From positions 1 through 24,743 of the IMG/VR virus record IMGVR_UViG_3300034198_003482: DNA of 24,743 nucleotides, one strand, 5' to 3'. Shown in pieces: positions 14,276 through 22,631 of this stretch (within the stretch, counting starts at the first letter, position 1; each line of letters opens with the position of its first letter). The notes beneath the pieces were generated by a model. That model did not search any database. It was not told the DNA's origin and saw nothing but the letters and a program-made list of their open reading frames with translations. The translations under genes were made by a program, and so were the position numbers. The stretch comes from a virus.

Positions 14276-15826
14276 CTAAATTTGACTAGCAAAATCTGGA
14301 ATACGGTTGAGTTGAAGTCGCATTGTTGTAAAAGTCGGAACCATACGACTGTTAAAAATGATGTGTCTAATTGACATACCGTTAATGATTCCTAGATACC
14401 GCAAACTTTGACCCAAATGAAGTTCTACTGGCATTGCACCTAAGTATCCAATATCTGCCGTTTGAGTAGAGGTTCCGTCAAATGTTGCAAATGTTCGCAG
14501 ATAAGTTGTTGCTTGATAGCCCAACAAGGCACGAAGCAAAAACTCTACATCGTACATAGTTCCAAAATGGTAAATTCTAACTAGGTCATTTTCATTGGGT
14601 TGGTTTGACGATTTGTCGTAGATATCATCTACACTCAAACCTAGCGATAGCCCATAATTAGGGTCAAGGTACTTCATATCAAACATTCGGTTGATAATCA
14701 GGTCAAAACTAATAGTGCTTTGAGTAACGCCAATGCCACCAATAAGACCAAATTGCTCTGAACCAGAGACTTCATAACCAACATCCACATCTGGTGTTCC
14801 TTGGTAGACCATATCTAGGCTCGCTGGGTTATACATAAATTGAAAACCGTATTTTTGCTGGTCAAGCGCAACGTCTCCAACCGTGTCCCCTTTAGAGTCT
14901 GTAGGAACCAATGCCGCAGTTGGCGTCAAAGTTTTATTGCTACCTTTTTGTTTATTAAATAAGTCTGCTCTAGGAACAATCATCCCTTTGTGGCTGACGG
15001 TGCTTGGTACTTGAGTCGATGTCGTAATGTCAAATGCTTGAGACCATAGGTTCATGGCATCGCTAACCAATTTAGGCGAATTTGCTTGTCCAGACATAGC
15101 CGCATACTTTGTTTTATTCAGTTCGTATGAAAAATTTTCTTGAGAACTAAAATAGGCTTCTTTTGGATACGAAGCGTTGTATTTGAGTCCTGATTGAGAG
15201 AGGATAAGTATGCCTTTTTCAATTTGGTCAAACGCTAAGGCAGAATACGGGTTTGGAGTAGTTCCTGTGCTGCTTTGAACTAAATCACTCAAAGATTGTG
15301 TCCAAACTTTTATCCTAGAGTTGCTGTCATCAACCAACGTCTGGTCAGCAACTAAATTTGCTTTTATTGTAACGACTGCTGCGTTTATGTCAGTACAAGC
15401 AACGTCTCTTACTTTTTGACCTGCGTGAGGACCACTAGGGTATAAGGTATCTCCTTCTTTCCATTGAGCACCGCCTGGAAAGTTATAGGCATAAACTTGG
15501 TCAAAAGCAACTACAGTAGAGACGTAAGGGTTGTACTGAACAGGCAATGTTAGTAAGTATGGGTTGATTCCTTGGCTGGCGGCAGACGCATCAGTCCCCG
15601 TGTATGCGGCGTACCCATTGACATATTTTACATAGGCGTTGTATTGATTAGCCCTAGTAGACACCGCTTTAGCAAGGACAACTTGTTGCTCATAATAAAT
15701 AGCAGTTTGTAGCCATTCTTTTTGAGCGGCATATTTGTCTAATTTTGTGGCAGTCGTACTATCAATGATTTGTTGGTCTCTAGAAGTAATTGATTTATAG
15801 TCGGCTTCAGTTATTTGATAACCCAT
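14276..15826 (-). CDS. Baseplate protein with C-terminal CIS-tube-like domain
   Basis: A 516-residue structural protein. Its N-terminal part (about 1-290) is mostly helical, with a coiled-coil-like start (residues 10-60) and many Tyr and Ala, and matches nothing I know. The C-terminal part (about 322-512) has the pattern of the CIS-tube domain of contractile injection systems: KYGFQFMYNPASLDMVY (325-341), GVTQSTISFDLIINRMFD, MPVELHLGQSLRYLGIINGM and MVPTFTTMRLQLNRIPD. In Afp7/PVC7 this domain is fused to LysM, while here LysM is encoded by the next gene. I infer a place between tube end and hub. ATG start with GGGAG six bases upstream, overlapping the tape measure stop by one base (TAATG). 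Confidence 0.78.
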   Translation of the reverse strand: MGYQITEADYKSITSRDQQIIDSTTATKLDKYAAQKEWLQTAIYYEQQVVLAKAVSTRANQYNAYVKYVNGYAAYTGTDASAASQGINPYLLTLPVQYNPYVSTVVAFDQVYAYNFPGGAQWKEGDTLYPSGPHAGQKVRDVACTDINAAVVTIKANLVADQTLVDDSNSRIKVWTQSLSDLVQSSTGTTPNPYSALAFDQIEKGILILSQSGLKYNASYPKEAYFSSQENFSYELNKTKYAAMSGQANSPKLVSDAMNLWSQAFDITTSTQVPSTVSHKGMIVPRADLFNKQKGSNKTLTPTAALVPTDSKGDTVGDVALDQQKYGFQFMYNPASLDMVYQGTPDVDVGYEVSGSEQFGLIGGIGVTQSTISFDLIINRMFDMKYLDPNYGLSLGLSVDDIYDKSSNQPNENDLVRIYHFGTMYDVEFLLRALLGYQATTYLRTFATFDGTSTQTADIGYLGAMPVELHLGQSLRYLGIINGMSIRHIIFNSRMVPTFTTMRLQLNRIPDFASQI

Positions 15827-18762
15827 TACATACTCCCTGCGTTAGAAACTAAGGTGTCTTCTTCAAGATACTGCTTTATCAAGTTAGCCAAACGTCTTGC
15901 TTCTTGCTCAGTGGCTTGTGCTACAGTTACGTTTACCACTACATTTGCCCTTGTTGATTTCTCAGCAATCATCTTGTTTTGACGATATTCACGTGCTTGG
16001 TTAGCATCAAGAATCGCCTCACCAGCGTGAACGTTTACAGGCTGGTCGTGAGAAACATAATTCATACCCGAACTTGCACTGGCTTTACCTGTCAAATACT
16101 TTTTGTAAGAACCATCTACATAGGCAGGTTCCCAAGACCAGTCAGTGCCTTTTTTAGATAGGTCGTAAGCAATACGGGCGTTCATTACTGGGTCAAGAGC
16201 ATCTTTGGCATTTGCTAGATGATAAGCCCTCTTTAAGTTTTCTCCGCTTTTGCTTCCCATATCGATTTGGAAAAGACCGTAGGTATCTCTGCCACCCATA
16301 CGTTTATGCAGGTCTGATTTACCACGTGACGCTGCTTGGACAACAGCCTCAGCAGTACGCAGCGCATCTCCTCTAAAACCAGCGGTAAGCAGGGCTTGTC
16401 GTGAGTTGCTAGTCCAGCCAGACGACGACTTACCAGACGAGTCTCCAGCAGTAAGGCTTAGGTAATTAGACGAGTTTCCACCACCAGCGATGTCAGCAAA
16501 ACCAAGACTCTGCCTAAATGACACTGGAATTACAGACTTATTAGCAGCAGAAGAAGGACCTGTTTGTGAGGCGCTGTTGCTCGTGCTTGAGTTAGTAGTG
16601 TCTGAGGCAGGTGTGGCAGAACCAGATGGCTTCCATTTTGTTGGGAAACCTCCTGCTAAATGAGGCGTAGGGTCAACAGCAGCAGCCGTTGGTTGAGCAT
16701 TAACTGCTTCACACAAAGCAAGGTGAACGTGTGCCCCAGAAACATTTCCAGTTTTACCAGATGAACCGATTACGGTTACACCCTGAGAAACCATCTGCCC
16801 AACTTTTCCACTAAAATTGCTTAGGTGGCAATACACAGTCGAAAGTTTTGGACCGTGTTGAACAACTACGTATTTACCTAACTCAGAGTTTTGTTCTTGG
16901 TAAGCAATCTTTCCATCAGCAGATGCGTAAACTGGCGTTCCTTCTTGACACCACCAGTCAAGACCACCGTGAGCACCAGACCAAAGAGAAGGGTCTTTAG
17001 CGCCCCAGCCAGCGCCCAGTTGTTGAAACTTTTTTACTGGAGGAACTAGGTTGATAGTGCTAGTCGTCATTGACAGTTTGGTTGGCGCAGAGTTACCGCC
17101 ACCTTTACCGTCAAACATTCCGCCAATAGCACCGCCAGCCATACCGCCAAGCCAACCACCTAGCGCACCGCCTACAAAAGTACCGACAGGTCCAATAAGG
17201 CTTCCTAGCGCACCGCCAGCAATTGCTCCAGCAGTGCTTCCTACACCTGAACCAATAGACGCTCCTTGATGAGAGGTTCCTATTCCTTGCAGGGCTTCCA
17301 TTCCCCCACCAATAACCGCTCCAGTGATACCTAGTTTGCCAATTCCAGATTTAGCAAACCCTCGTAAAGCACCCTTAAATCCTCCGCCAGTGGCATAGGA
17401 CCCAGCCTTACCGAATATGCCTCCAAAACCACCACCGCCAAAGAAACCCTTGCCGCTACCGCCGCCGCCAAAGAATCCTCCGCCAGCGCCACCCTTGCCC
17501 ATCATCATTCTCATCATCAAAAGATTTTGACCAGTGTCAAGAAGTTTGCTGCCCATTTGAGTAAAGCCACTACCAGCGTTGCTGCCTTGCAAAGTGTCAA
17601 AGTAAGACTTTAGCCCACCAACAGTAGGAGTCAGTTGGTTGATGGCAGAGTTAAGTGCCTCAATAGAACTGGCTGCGGTGTTCATACCGTCAATGTACGA
17701 TTTCTCAGCAACCTGCATAGAGTTTGTGTTGGAAGCATTAATTCGTTGTAGAGCGTCTTGTGGGTTAGCGTTATTGATGCCAGCCTTTTTCATCAACGAT
17801 GACATAGCAGCGTTGTTAGACAAATCCATGTTGTTGCCCTTGGCTTTTTCAACCAAGTATTGCTTGACCAATTGTTGCTGGTCATCGGTCAGTCCCATAG
17901 CCTTTAGGTCAACACCAAGGTAGCCTCTACGGAAAGAGTCATTGACTCCTTCCACGGTCATCTTACGACCATTACTAAGACGGTTACCAACGTCCTGCAA
18001 AATAGAGCCAATAGAACGTTCTTTGCCCGTACGTGGGTCGGAGGTAAAAATACCTAATGTTTGCATTAGATTTTTAGAACCAGCGCCTGTTGTAAATCCA
18101 GAGATGGCTTGGGCTGCCGCCATATTGTCCATGTTTAAATACTTGGCGGCATTTCCAACGGCAGCCAAGGTCTGGTTATACGTGCTGCCCTGCATAGTAT
18201 TGACGTTCATACCCTGCATAGCAAGGTACTGCGATACAGCAGCAGGTGAGCCAGGCGACGTAATGCCGCCGCCCATTGCTTTAAACGTAGCGCTTTCTAG
18301 CGCACTGCGAGGACCATTAAATCCGCCCATAACCGCAGCGTTGTAATAACTGGTGGCTTGTTGGATTACAGGGGCGGTGCTCTGCATCATACCGCCGACG
18401 CCGCCAATAATAGCCTGACCAGCCTGTATGCCGCCCATAGCCAAACCAGTGCGGTAGTTAGCCTTGTCTTGGGCTTGTTGCAGGGCGTTTATCTTGTCAA
18501 GCCAAGGCATCATCGAACCGTAAATACGGTCGTGAATAGCCTCGTTACCAAAACGAGCGTCGTTGCTACCTAGTTCAAGTCGATTACCTGATTTAGTTCC
18601 AGAAGGCTTTACTACTTTGTCTAAAGCACCTGCGGCTTTTCCAGATGAAGAAGCGATTCGGTCTACTGATTTTTCGGCTTGACCAAGCAAAGAGACGATT
18701 TTTTGAACGTCAACGGAATAAGACTTTAGGCTGTCTGCCAGTCCTTTTTTGCCCATAGCCAT
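15826..18762 (-). CDS. Tape measure protein with M23 peptidase and lysozyme-like domains
   Basis: Sets tail length and probably opens the cell wall during DNA entry. The 978 residues run as follows: helical N-terminus (1-130); Ala/Met/Gly-rich helical region (130-420); glycine-rich FFGGGG segment (423-460); hydrophobic glycine-zipper stretch (480-550) that could insert in a membrane; M23 (lysostaphin-type) endopeptidase domain (about 575-700) with H598, D602, H646 and H678-V-H680, the expected zinc and catalytic residues; Ser/Thr linker (710-785); lysozyme-like domain (about 787-890) with DTYGLFQID (826-834); and a C-terminal helix. The lysozyme-like domain shows VVQAASRG (807-814) where active enzymes have AESGG, so the catalytic Glu appears to be Ala811. 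ATG at 18762 with AAGGA seven bases upstream. It follows the tail assembly chaperone, the conserved order. Confidence 0.93.
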   Translation of the reverse strand: MAMGKKGLADSLKSYSVDVQKIVSLLGQAEKSVDRIASSSGKAAGALDKVVKPSGTKSGNRLELGSNDARFGNEAIHDRIYGSMMPWLDKINALQQAQDKANYRTGLAMGGIQAGQAIIGGVGGMMQSTAPVIQQATSYYNAAVMGGFNGPRSALESATFKAMGGGITSPGSPAAVSQYLAMQGMNVNTMQGSTYNQTLAAVGNAAKYLNMDNMAAAQAISGFTTGAGSKNLMQTLGIFTSDPRTGKERSIGSILQDVGNRLSNGRKMTVEGVNDSFRRGYLGVDLKAMGLTDDQQQLVKQYLVEKAKGNNMDLSNNAAMSSLMKKAGINNANPQDALQRINASNTNSMQVAEKSYIDGMNTAASSIEALNSAINQLTPTVGGLKSYFDTLQGSNAGSGFTQMGSKLLDTGQNLLMMRMMMGKGGAGGGFFGGGGSGKGFFGGGGFGGIFGKAGSYATGGGFKGALRGFAKSGIGKLGITGAVIGGGMEALQGIGTSHQGASIGSGVGSTAGAIAGGALGSLIGPVGTFVGGALGGWLGGMAGGAIGGMFDGKGGGNSAPTKLSMTTSTINLVPPVKKFQQLGAGWGAKDPSLWSGAHGGLDWWCQEGTPVYASADGKIAYQEQNSELGKYVVVQHGPKLSTVYCHLSNFSGKVGQMVSQGVTVIGSSGKTGNVSGAHVHLALCEAVNAQPTAAAVDPTPHLAGGFPTKWKPSGSATPASDTTNSSTSNSASQTGPSSAANKSVIPVSFRQSLGFADIAGGGNSSNYLSLTAGDSSGKSSSGWTSNSRQALLTAGFRGDALRTAEAVVQAASRGKSDLHKRMGGRDTYGLFQIDMGSKSGENLKRAYHLANAKDALDPVMNARIAYDLSKKGTDWSWEPAYVDGSYKKYLTGKASASSGMNYVSHDQPVNVHAGEAILDANQAREYRQNKMIAEKSTRANVVVNVTVAQATEQEARRLANLIKQYLEEDTLVSNAGSM

Positions 18763-18764
18763 AG

Positions 18765-18920
18765 TTATTTCCTTACAACCTTGCCGTTTTCTCTGGCTAT
18801 TTCTAGCCAGTTAGTTCGTTCTCTTGGAGTCATTTCTTTGATGTCTGAAAGACTCCAATTAGAGAACGTCCTACTAATCAGTGACCATTCGCCAACTAAA
18901 CGTTGATAGTCCGCAGTACT
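18765..18920 (-). CDS. Tail assembly chaperone, +1 frameshift extension
   Basis: A 51-codon open stretch in the +1 frame relative to the chaperone gene upstream, with no ATG, GTG or TTG before its conserved part. It encodes STADYQRLVGEWSLIS, then FSNWSLSDIKEMTPRERTNW, and ends in VVRK. The WSLSDIKEMTPRERTNWLE part is typical of the second half of phage tail assembly chaperones, which is usually made only by ribosomal frameshifting. A shift at TTT TAG would join it to residue 270 of the first half and give a 321-residue fusion. Its stop is two bases before the tape measure ATG. The ATG inside (18833) could start only a 22-residue peptide, which would cut the conserved region. Confidence 0.82.
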   Translation of the reverse strand, partial: STADYQRLVGEWSLISRTFSNWSLSDIKEMTPRERTNWLEIARENGKVVRK

Positions 18921-18930
18921 AAAAGCGAAA
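18918..18930 (-). promoter_or_regulatory. Predicted +1 programmed ribosomal frameshift site
   Basis: On the minus strand the chaperone's zero frame ends TTT CGC TTT TAG. The last sense codon is in a run of four T, so tRNA-Phe can re-pair one base forward while the UAG stop waits in the A site. This is the logic of the bacterial RF2 site (CUU UGA). Reading then continues AGT ACT GCG in the frame that encodes the MTPRER segment. A second possible slip is TTT to TTC at the preceding TTT C. An AGGAG sequence lies 11 bases upstream of the slippery TTT, a longer spacing than in RF2. A -2 slip is not supported by the pairing. Confidence 0.7.
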
Positions 18931-19731
18931 CAACGCTCCTAGATTTAGCGGAACCACAACCTCTCCGCCGCAATCTGGACAGGTCAACTCCACATCTTTA
19001 AACTGTGGACCTGGGCTGCGCTTGGTTAATTCAGCCCCGATAGCACGACGGTCTAAAATACCCAAGTTTAGGATTTGGTTTGGGCTAATGACAGGGCTAT
19101 CGTCGATTTGTAGAACCGTTTGTTTCAACAAGATGGTTGTCAGTTCTGCTACGGTTTTGTTTTCGTCTTCTGAAATAAGACGGGCAGTTATTCCTGTAGG
19201 TAGAGTGACGGTGTATTTGTGCTTACCTTGGACAACGAATGTGCGGTCATTGATTGGGTCTACCAATGCTTTGACCGACACTTCCGCATCCAAATCAAGA
19301 GTGACATCTTTGTAATCTTCGCAACCAGCACACCAAGCACCGACTTCTGGATGTTTACCAAAAGTGGCTCGGTAGATGCCCAACAACAAAGAGTCTCGGT
19401 CTCCTATTAGTAGGTGGTCAAGAACCTCATCAGTTACTGACTGATTGCCGACCCTTACTACTGCTCGACTAAGAACAGTATTGAGGATTCGTGCTGGGTT
19501 AGAGATTTTAGAGATAGCCTCTTCATCTCTACCCGTTAGTTCACGGACTTCTGCGGTCTTGATGACCTCCCCAGTGGGTGTTACATACCCACCAGGAAGG
19601 GTCACCAAGGTATCCGAAGGAGAAGTGATTACTGCTGGTTCAATGGCTGGTGCGGTGTCTTCTAATACTTTGCCAATTAAGTCATTGGCAAGAGTTGCGT
19701 TTGTTGCAGCATTTAGCGAGTTATTTTCCAT
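18919..19731 (-). CDS. Tail assembly chaperone, zero-frame product (T4 gp26-like, zinc ribbon)
   Basis: Folding partner of the tape measure protein. The 270-residue zero-frame product has LPGGYVTPTGEVIKTAEVRE, LTGRDEEAI (65-73), LLIGDRDSLLLGIYRATFG (107-125) and two cysteine pairs, C134/C137 and C251/C254, which could form a zinc ribbon. The GRDEE and GDRD..LL..R motifs recall the T4 baseplate-chaperone family (PF12322-like, from memory). It lies between tail tube and tape measure, exactly where frameshifted chaperones are encoded, and its stop TAG is part of the predicted +1 slip site. ATG at 19731 with AGGA seven bases upstream. Two products are expected: the short 270-residue form and a rarer 321-residue fusion. 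Confidence 0.85.
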   Translation of the reverse strand: MENNSLNAATNATLANDLIGKVLEDTAPAIEPAVITSPSDTLVTLPGGYVTPTGEVIKTAEVRELTGRDEEAISKISNPARILNTVLSRAVVRVGNQSVTDEVLDHLLIGDRDSLLLGIYRATFGKHPEVGAWCAGCEDYKDVTLDLDAEVSVKALVDPINDRTFVVQGKHKYTVTLPTGITARLISEDENKTVAELTTILLKQTVLQIDDSPVISPNQILNLGILDRRAIGAELTKRSPGPQFKDVELTCPDCGGEVVVPLNLGALFRF

Positions 19732-19753
19732 TTTGTTTTCCTATGGGTTGTTG

Positions 19754-20392
19754 TTAGATGGTTTTGGCGTTAGTGAAGTGACCGTTGGTGCTTAGGTCGC
19801 CCCAAGTCATGTCAAATCCTTCGTGAACTAGAGTGATTTGCTCAACCAAGATAGCGTTGTCAGCGGCGTTTAGGTCCGAATAAGCAACGCTTGCAGGCCA
19901 GGCATTGTAGAAGTTAAAACGCATAACTACTTCATCTGTGGTTGTAGTTCCACCAGTTTGGTTAGTGAAGAACTCTTCTTTAGCAGTTCCACCAGCACCA
20001 GCAACTGGGTGGTTTAGAACAGCCACCTCAACATCACAACGGAAGTTCTGGTTAGCAGTAGCAATCGAGCCGCCGCTTACCGTGGCAAACAAGTGCTTCA
20101 TCCAATCCCAGTTCTGTGAGGTACCAATAATGGCACCACGCTGAAGAGTTAGCGGAGCAAAGGTTGTTTGACCAGGAATCTGGTGAACAGTTGTGTTGTA
20201 GCCACCTTCACGGTAAGGAATAGCGTCAGTGGTAACCGACAAACCTGACACAGAAGTAAAGCCAAAGGTCAGAGGCTTGGCAAAGGAACTCATTCCAGTG
20301 ACACCCTGCAAAGGCTTAATTGTTACTAGAAATCTAAAATTTCTAATAGGGTCGGTCTTTAGCGAAGACCTGTTGTTGATAACTGTAGCCAT
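19754..20392 (-). CDS. Tail tube protein, gp19-like
   Basis: Inner tube subunit of the contractile tail, 212 residues. The opening TDPIRNFRFLVTI (13-25), then FTSVSGLSVTTDAIPYREGG (45-64) and the motif FAPLTLQRGAI (78-88), followed by a WDWMKHLF segment (94-101), are the standard order of T4 gp19/tail-tube proteins (PF06841 type). The end contains ITLVHEGFDMTWGD, also typical. It assembles as stacked hexamers inside the sheath. ATG at 20392 with AGGAG six bases upstream, in a leader nearly identical to that of the sheath gene 15 bases upstream, consistent with high and matched expression. Confidence 0.94.
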   Translation of the reverse strand: MATVINNRSSLKTDPIRNFRFLVTIKPLQGVTGMSSFAKPLTFGFTSVSGLSVTTDAIPYREGGYNTTVHQIPGQTTFAPLTLQRGAIIGTSQNWDWMKHLFATVSGGSIATANQNFRCDVEVAVLNHPVAGAGGTAKEEFFTNQTGGTTTTDEVVMRFNFYNAWPASVAYSDLNAADNAILVEQITLVHEGFDMTWGDLSTNGHFTNAKTI

Positions 20393-20407
20393 TGGTTTCT
20401 CCTTAGA

Positions 20408-21928
20408 TTAGGCTGCTGCTTTTTGGGTTAGGTTGATGACCACAAATTCGGCTGGGTACTCAAGAGCAACACCGACCTCTACGTGGAGTTCGCCATTAGC
20501 AATGCTGTTGGCGGTGTTATTGCTGGCATCGCACTTTACATAGAAAGCCTGTGCAAAACTAGCGCCTCGCAAACCGCCTGCGTTCTTGTACAACTGCAAG
20601 AAGTAAGTCAAGGTTGCGTGAACCTTTGCCCATAAATGAGTGTCATTGTTTTCAAAAAGAGCAAACTGAGTAAGGTTTTCAAAATTTTGCTCTAAGTAGT
20701 CCAACGAACGACGCATATTTACATAGCGGTTTGGCGAACCGTCTTGAAGCAAGGTACGAGCACCCATTACCACAAAGCCAGCGCCAGGAAGGTTACGGAT
20801 AGCGTTCACAGGCAAATCAGCACTGTTTAGCGCATCCAACTCGGCAGGAGATGGGCTGCGCTCTAGTGCAACAACCCCCTCAAGGCTGTTCTGGATACCA
20901 GCAGGAGCCTTGAATGGACCATCAGACTTGTCAGTAGCAATGAAACTACCTGCAACAGCACCTGCTGGACCAATCAATCGAATAGAGCGAGTGCTACGAC
21001 CAATTGGGTCTTGGATGTAAACGTTCGGGTAATAAACTGCACCATAGGCTGAAGCAGTCAAACCAGATACATAGGTAATCGCATCTGCTGGAGCAAGTCC
21101 ACTAGCCGTGTCAAGAACAGCAAAGCCATTATTTACTCCTGCCCAAGCAGTCAACGCTGACTGAACCGTAGCACCATTAGTTGCGCCAAGAATCTTTACG
21201 ATTTCTGGGCTAAAGATAACTAGCGGACGAGCCACAGAGTCAAATGGGCTAGTGCCATCAGTAGCAAGTTGGGCTGTATAGTCAGAAGCAACAGGAGCCG
21301 TGCCATCGCTTCCGCTTACCAATGGGTAAATAGCGGCTAGGGGAGCGTGGGTATTGTCTGCAACAGTAATGCTTACAAAAGCGCTCTCAAGAGAAACTAC
21401 GTTAGCCACGTAGTCACTGCTAGAAGGTTGGTCAAAACGAACGTTGCGGAAAGTTTCCAACAAAGTATCGTTAGTAACGTTTGATGCGGTGCCTGCTACG
21501 CCTTCTAGATATATGAACAAATCGTAGTAGTTAGCGGTTTTAGCGGCTTTTAACTGTACACGAAGGTTATTACCATCAGCGCCCTTTGCTTTTGCAGTAA
21601 CAGTCGCCACAGTTCCTGAACCAACAGCACGTGTGACAGATACAGAAGCAGTAGCAGCGTCCGAGTGAAGCACACGCTTGACGTAAAGTTCAGAACCACC
21701 ATTTAGGAAGAACTGACCTACACCAAAAGTGGCTGGATAGTTTGCGTCATAACCACCGAAAAGTCTGACAAAGTCAAACCACGAGGTTACTTTAGTTAGA
21801 GTGTCTGGACCTTTAGCAAATACAGCCAAAACAGCACCAGCCGCATTAGCGGTAGGGGCTTCAGCAATAGGCGCAGCCACTGTAGATAGAGATTCATTTA
21901 GATAAATCCCTGGGCGACCATATGACAT
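20408..21928 (-). CDS. Contractile tail sheath protein
   Basis: Major sheath subunit, 506 residues, within the usual phage sheath range. The N-terminus YGRPGIYLNES (3-13) is the arm that links subunits. It is followed by PTANAAGAVLAVFAKGP and TSWFDFVRLFGGY. A variable beta domain lies near 95-200. The C-terminal part has INPxR-type features: RNLPGAGFVVMGARTLLQDG, YVNMRRSLDYLEQNFENLTQFALFENND and a final domain ending GVALEYPAEFVVINLTQKAAA. Contraction of this protein drives the tube through the cell envelope. The ATG at 21928 has a very strong ribosome site, AAAGGAG five bases upstream. It precedes the tube gene, as in nearly all myoviruses. Confidence 0.96.
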   Translation of the reverse strand: MSYGRPGIYLNESLSTVAAPIAEAPTANAAGAVLAVFAKGPDTLTKVTSWFDFVRLFGGYDANYPATFGVGQFFLNGGSELYVKRVLHSDAATASVSVTRAVGSGTVATVTAKAKGADGNNLRVQLKAAKTANYYDLFIYLEGVAGTASNVTNDTLLETFRNVRFDQPSSSDYVANVVSLESAFVSITVADNTHAPLAAIYPLVSGSDGTAPVASDYTAQLATDGTSPFDSVARPLVIFSPEIVKILGATNGATVQSALTAWAGVNNGFAVLDTASGLAPADAITYVSGLTASAYGAVYYPNVYIQDPIGRSTRSIRLIGPAGAVAGSFIATDKSDGPFKAPAGIQNSLEGVVALERSPSPAELDALNSADLPVNAIRNLPGAGFVVMGARTLLQDGSPNRYVNMRRSLDYLEQNFENLTQFALFENNDTHLWAKVHATLTYFLQLYKNAGGLRGASFAQAFYVKCDASNNTANSIANGELHVEVGVALEYPAEFVVINLTQKAAA

Positions 21929-21971
21929 GGTTTCTCCTTTGATTGGGGTTAGTTAGGGAAGAGGGTCCGTA

Positions 21972-22631
21972 TTATTCGGGAATTGTGTGCATACCAATTC
22001 CGATAAACGTAGGGTCGCCTGGACGTCCCCCAGCATCGGGTTGAGATGGCTTGTCGAGTTTTACTTGTTGAACTTTTTTTACTAGGTAGAACGCATCCTG
22101 TGCGATTTCCGTAGAAACTCGAACAGTCACTGCATTTACAAACAAGCGCTTTGCCTGCTCGGTTACGTCTCTTTTGGAGACGTCTAAGACGTCCAGACGA
22201 CGGACTGTGCCATCGTCAAGTTCTAGGACGCCAAATCTAAAAGGTAGTTTGCTGTAAAGCAGTTGGGCAATAATTTCACGGTCATGTCTTGGCTGACGTG
22301 AGTAAGTGGTGATTTGATAGTCAATCATTGCTGGAATAGGCAGGTGTGTCATTGCTGTTTCAACACTGTGGTCATAGCCAACAGGCAAACTATCAAAATA
22401 GTAGGGAGGCAGCGGAACAATACCCCTCATTTCACGCTCGCCATCTTTTTGAACGTCAATCATGTCGATGGTGATGTAAGGGTAGTTTTGAGGGCGAAGT
22501 TCTTGGTCTGGCTGACCAAAGAATACGCCTACCTGACGAGGAGCAGAATCATTGGTGGCTCGCTGGTCGTTTACCACGATGCCTTGAATCTTATTGCGCA
22601 AGGCGTTGTCTTCAGACAAAAGAAAAGTCAT
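21972..22631 (-). CDS. Putative tail terminator / neck protein
   Basis: A 219-residue protein directly upstream of the sheath gene. It contains NYPYITIDMIDVQKDGEREM, a tyrosine- and proline-rich loop (VPLPPYYFDSLPVGYD), a strand-helix unit MIDYQITTYSRQPRHDREII and a C-terminal beta part VRVSTEIAQDAFYLVKKV. The pattern resembles tail-terminator or tail-completion proteins of myoviruses, which cap the tube and sheath at the head end. The call rests on resemblance and position. The frame is open to a TTG at 22637, but the ATG at 22631 has GGAGG seven bases upstream and an ATGA overlap with the previous stop, so I use it. The last 25 residues are Pro/Gly-rich and probably flexible. Confidence 0.7.
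   Translation of the reverse strand: MTFLLSEDNALRNKIQGIVVNDQRATNDSAPRQVGVFFGQPDQELRPQNYPYITIDMIDVQKDGEREMRGIVPLPPYYFDSLPVGYDHSVETAMTHLPIPAMIDYQITTYSRQPRHDREIIAQLLYSKLPFRFGVLELDDGTVRRLDVLDVSKRDVTEQAKRLFVNAVTVRVSTEIAQDAFYLVKKVQQVKLDKPSQPDAGGRPGDPTFIGIGMHTIPE

Noticed and set aside
17051-17269. Proline-rich plus-strand frame
   Set aside because: It is the antisense shadow of the glycine-rich part of the tape measure gene (Gly codons reverse to Pro/Ala).
18765-18833. Separate 22-residue gene starting at the ATG of MTPRER
   Set aside because: It would leave the conserved upstream residues of the chaperone second half untranslated; frameshifting explains the whole stretch better.
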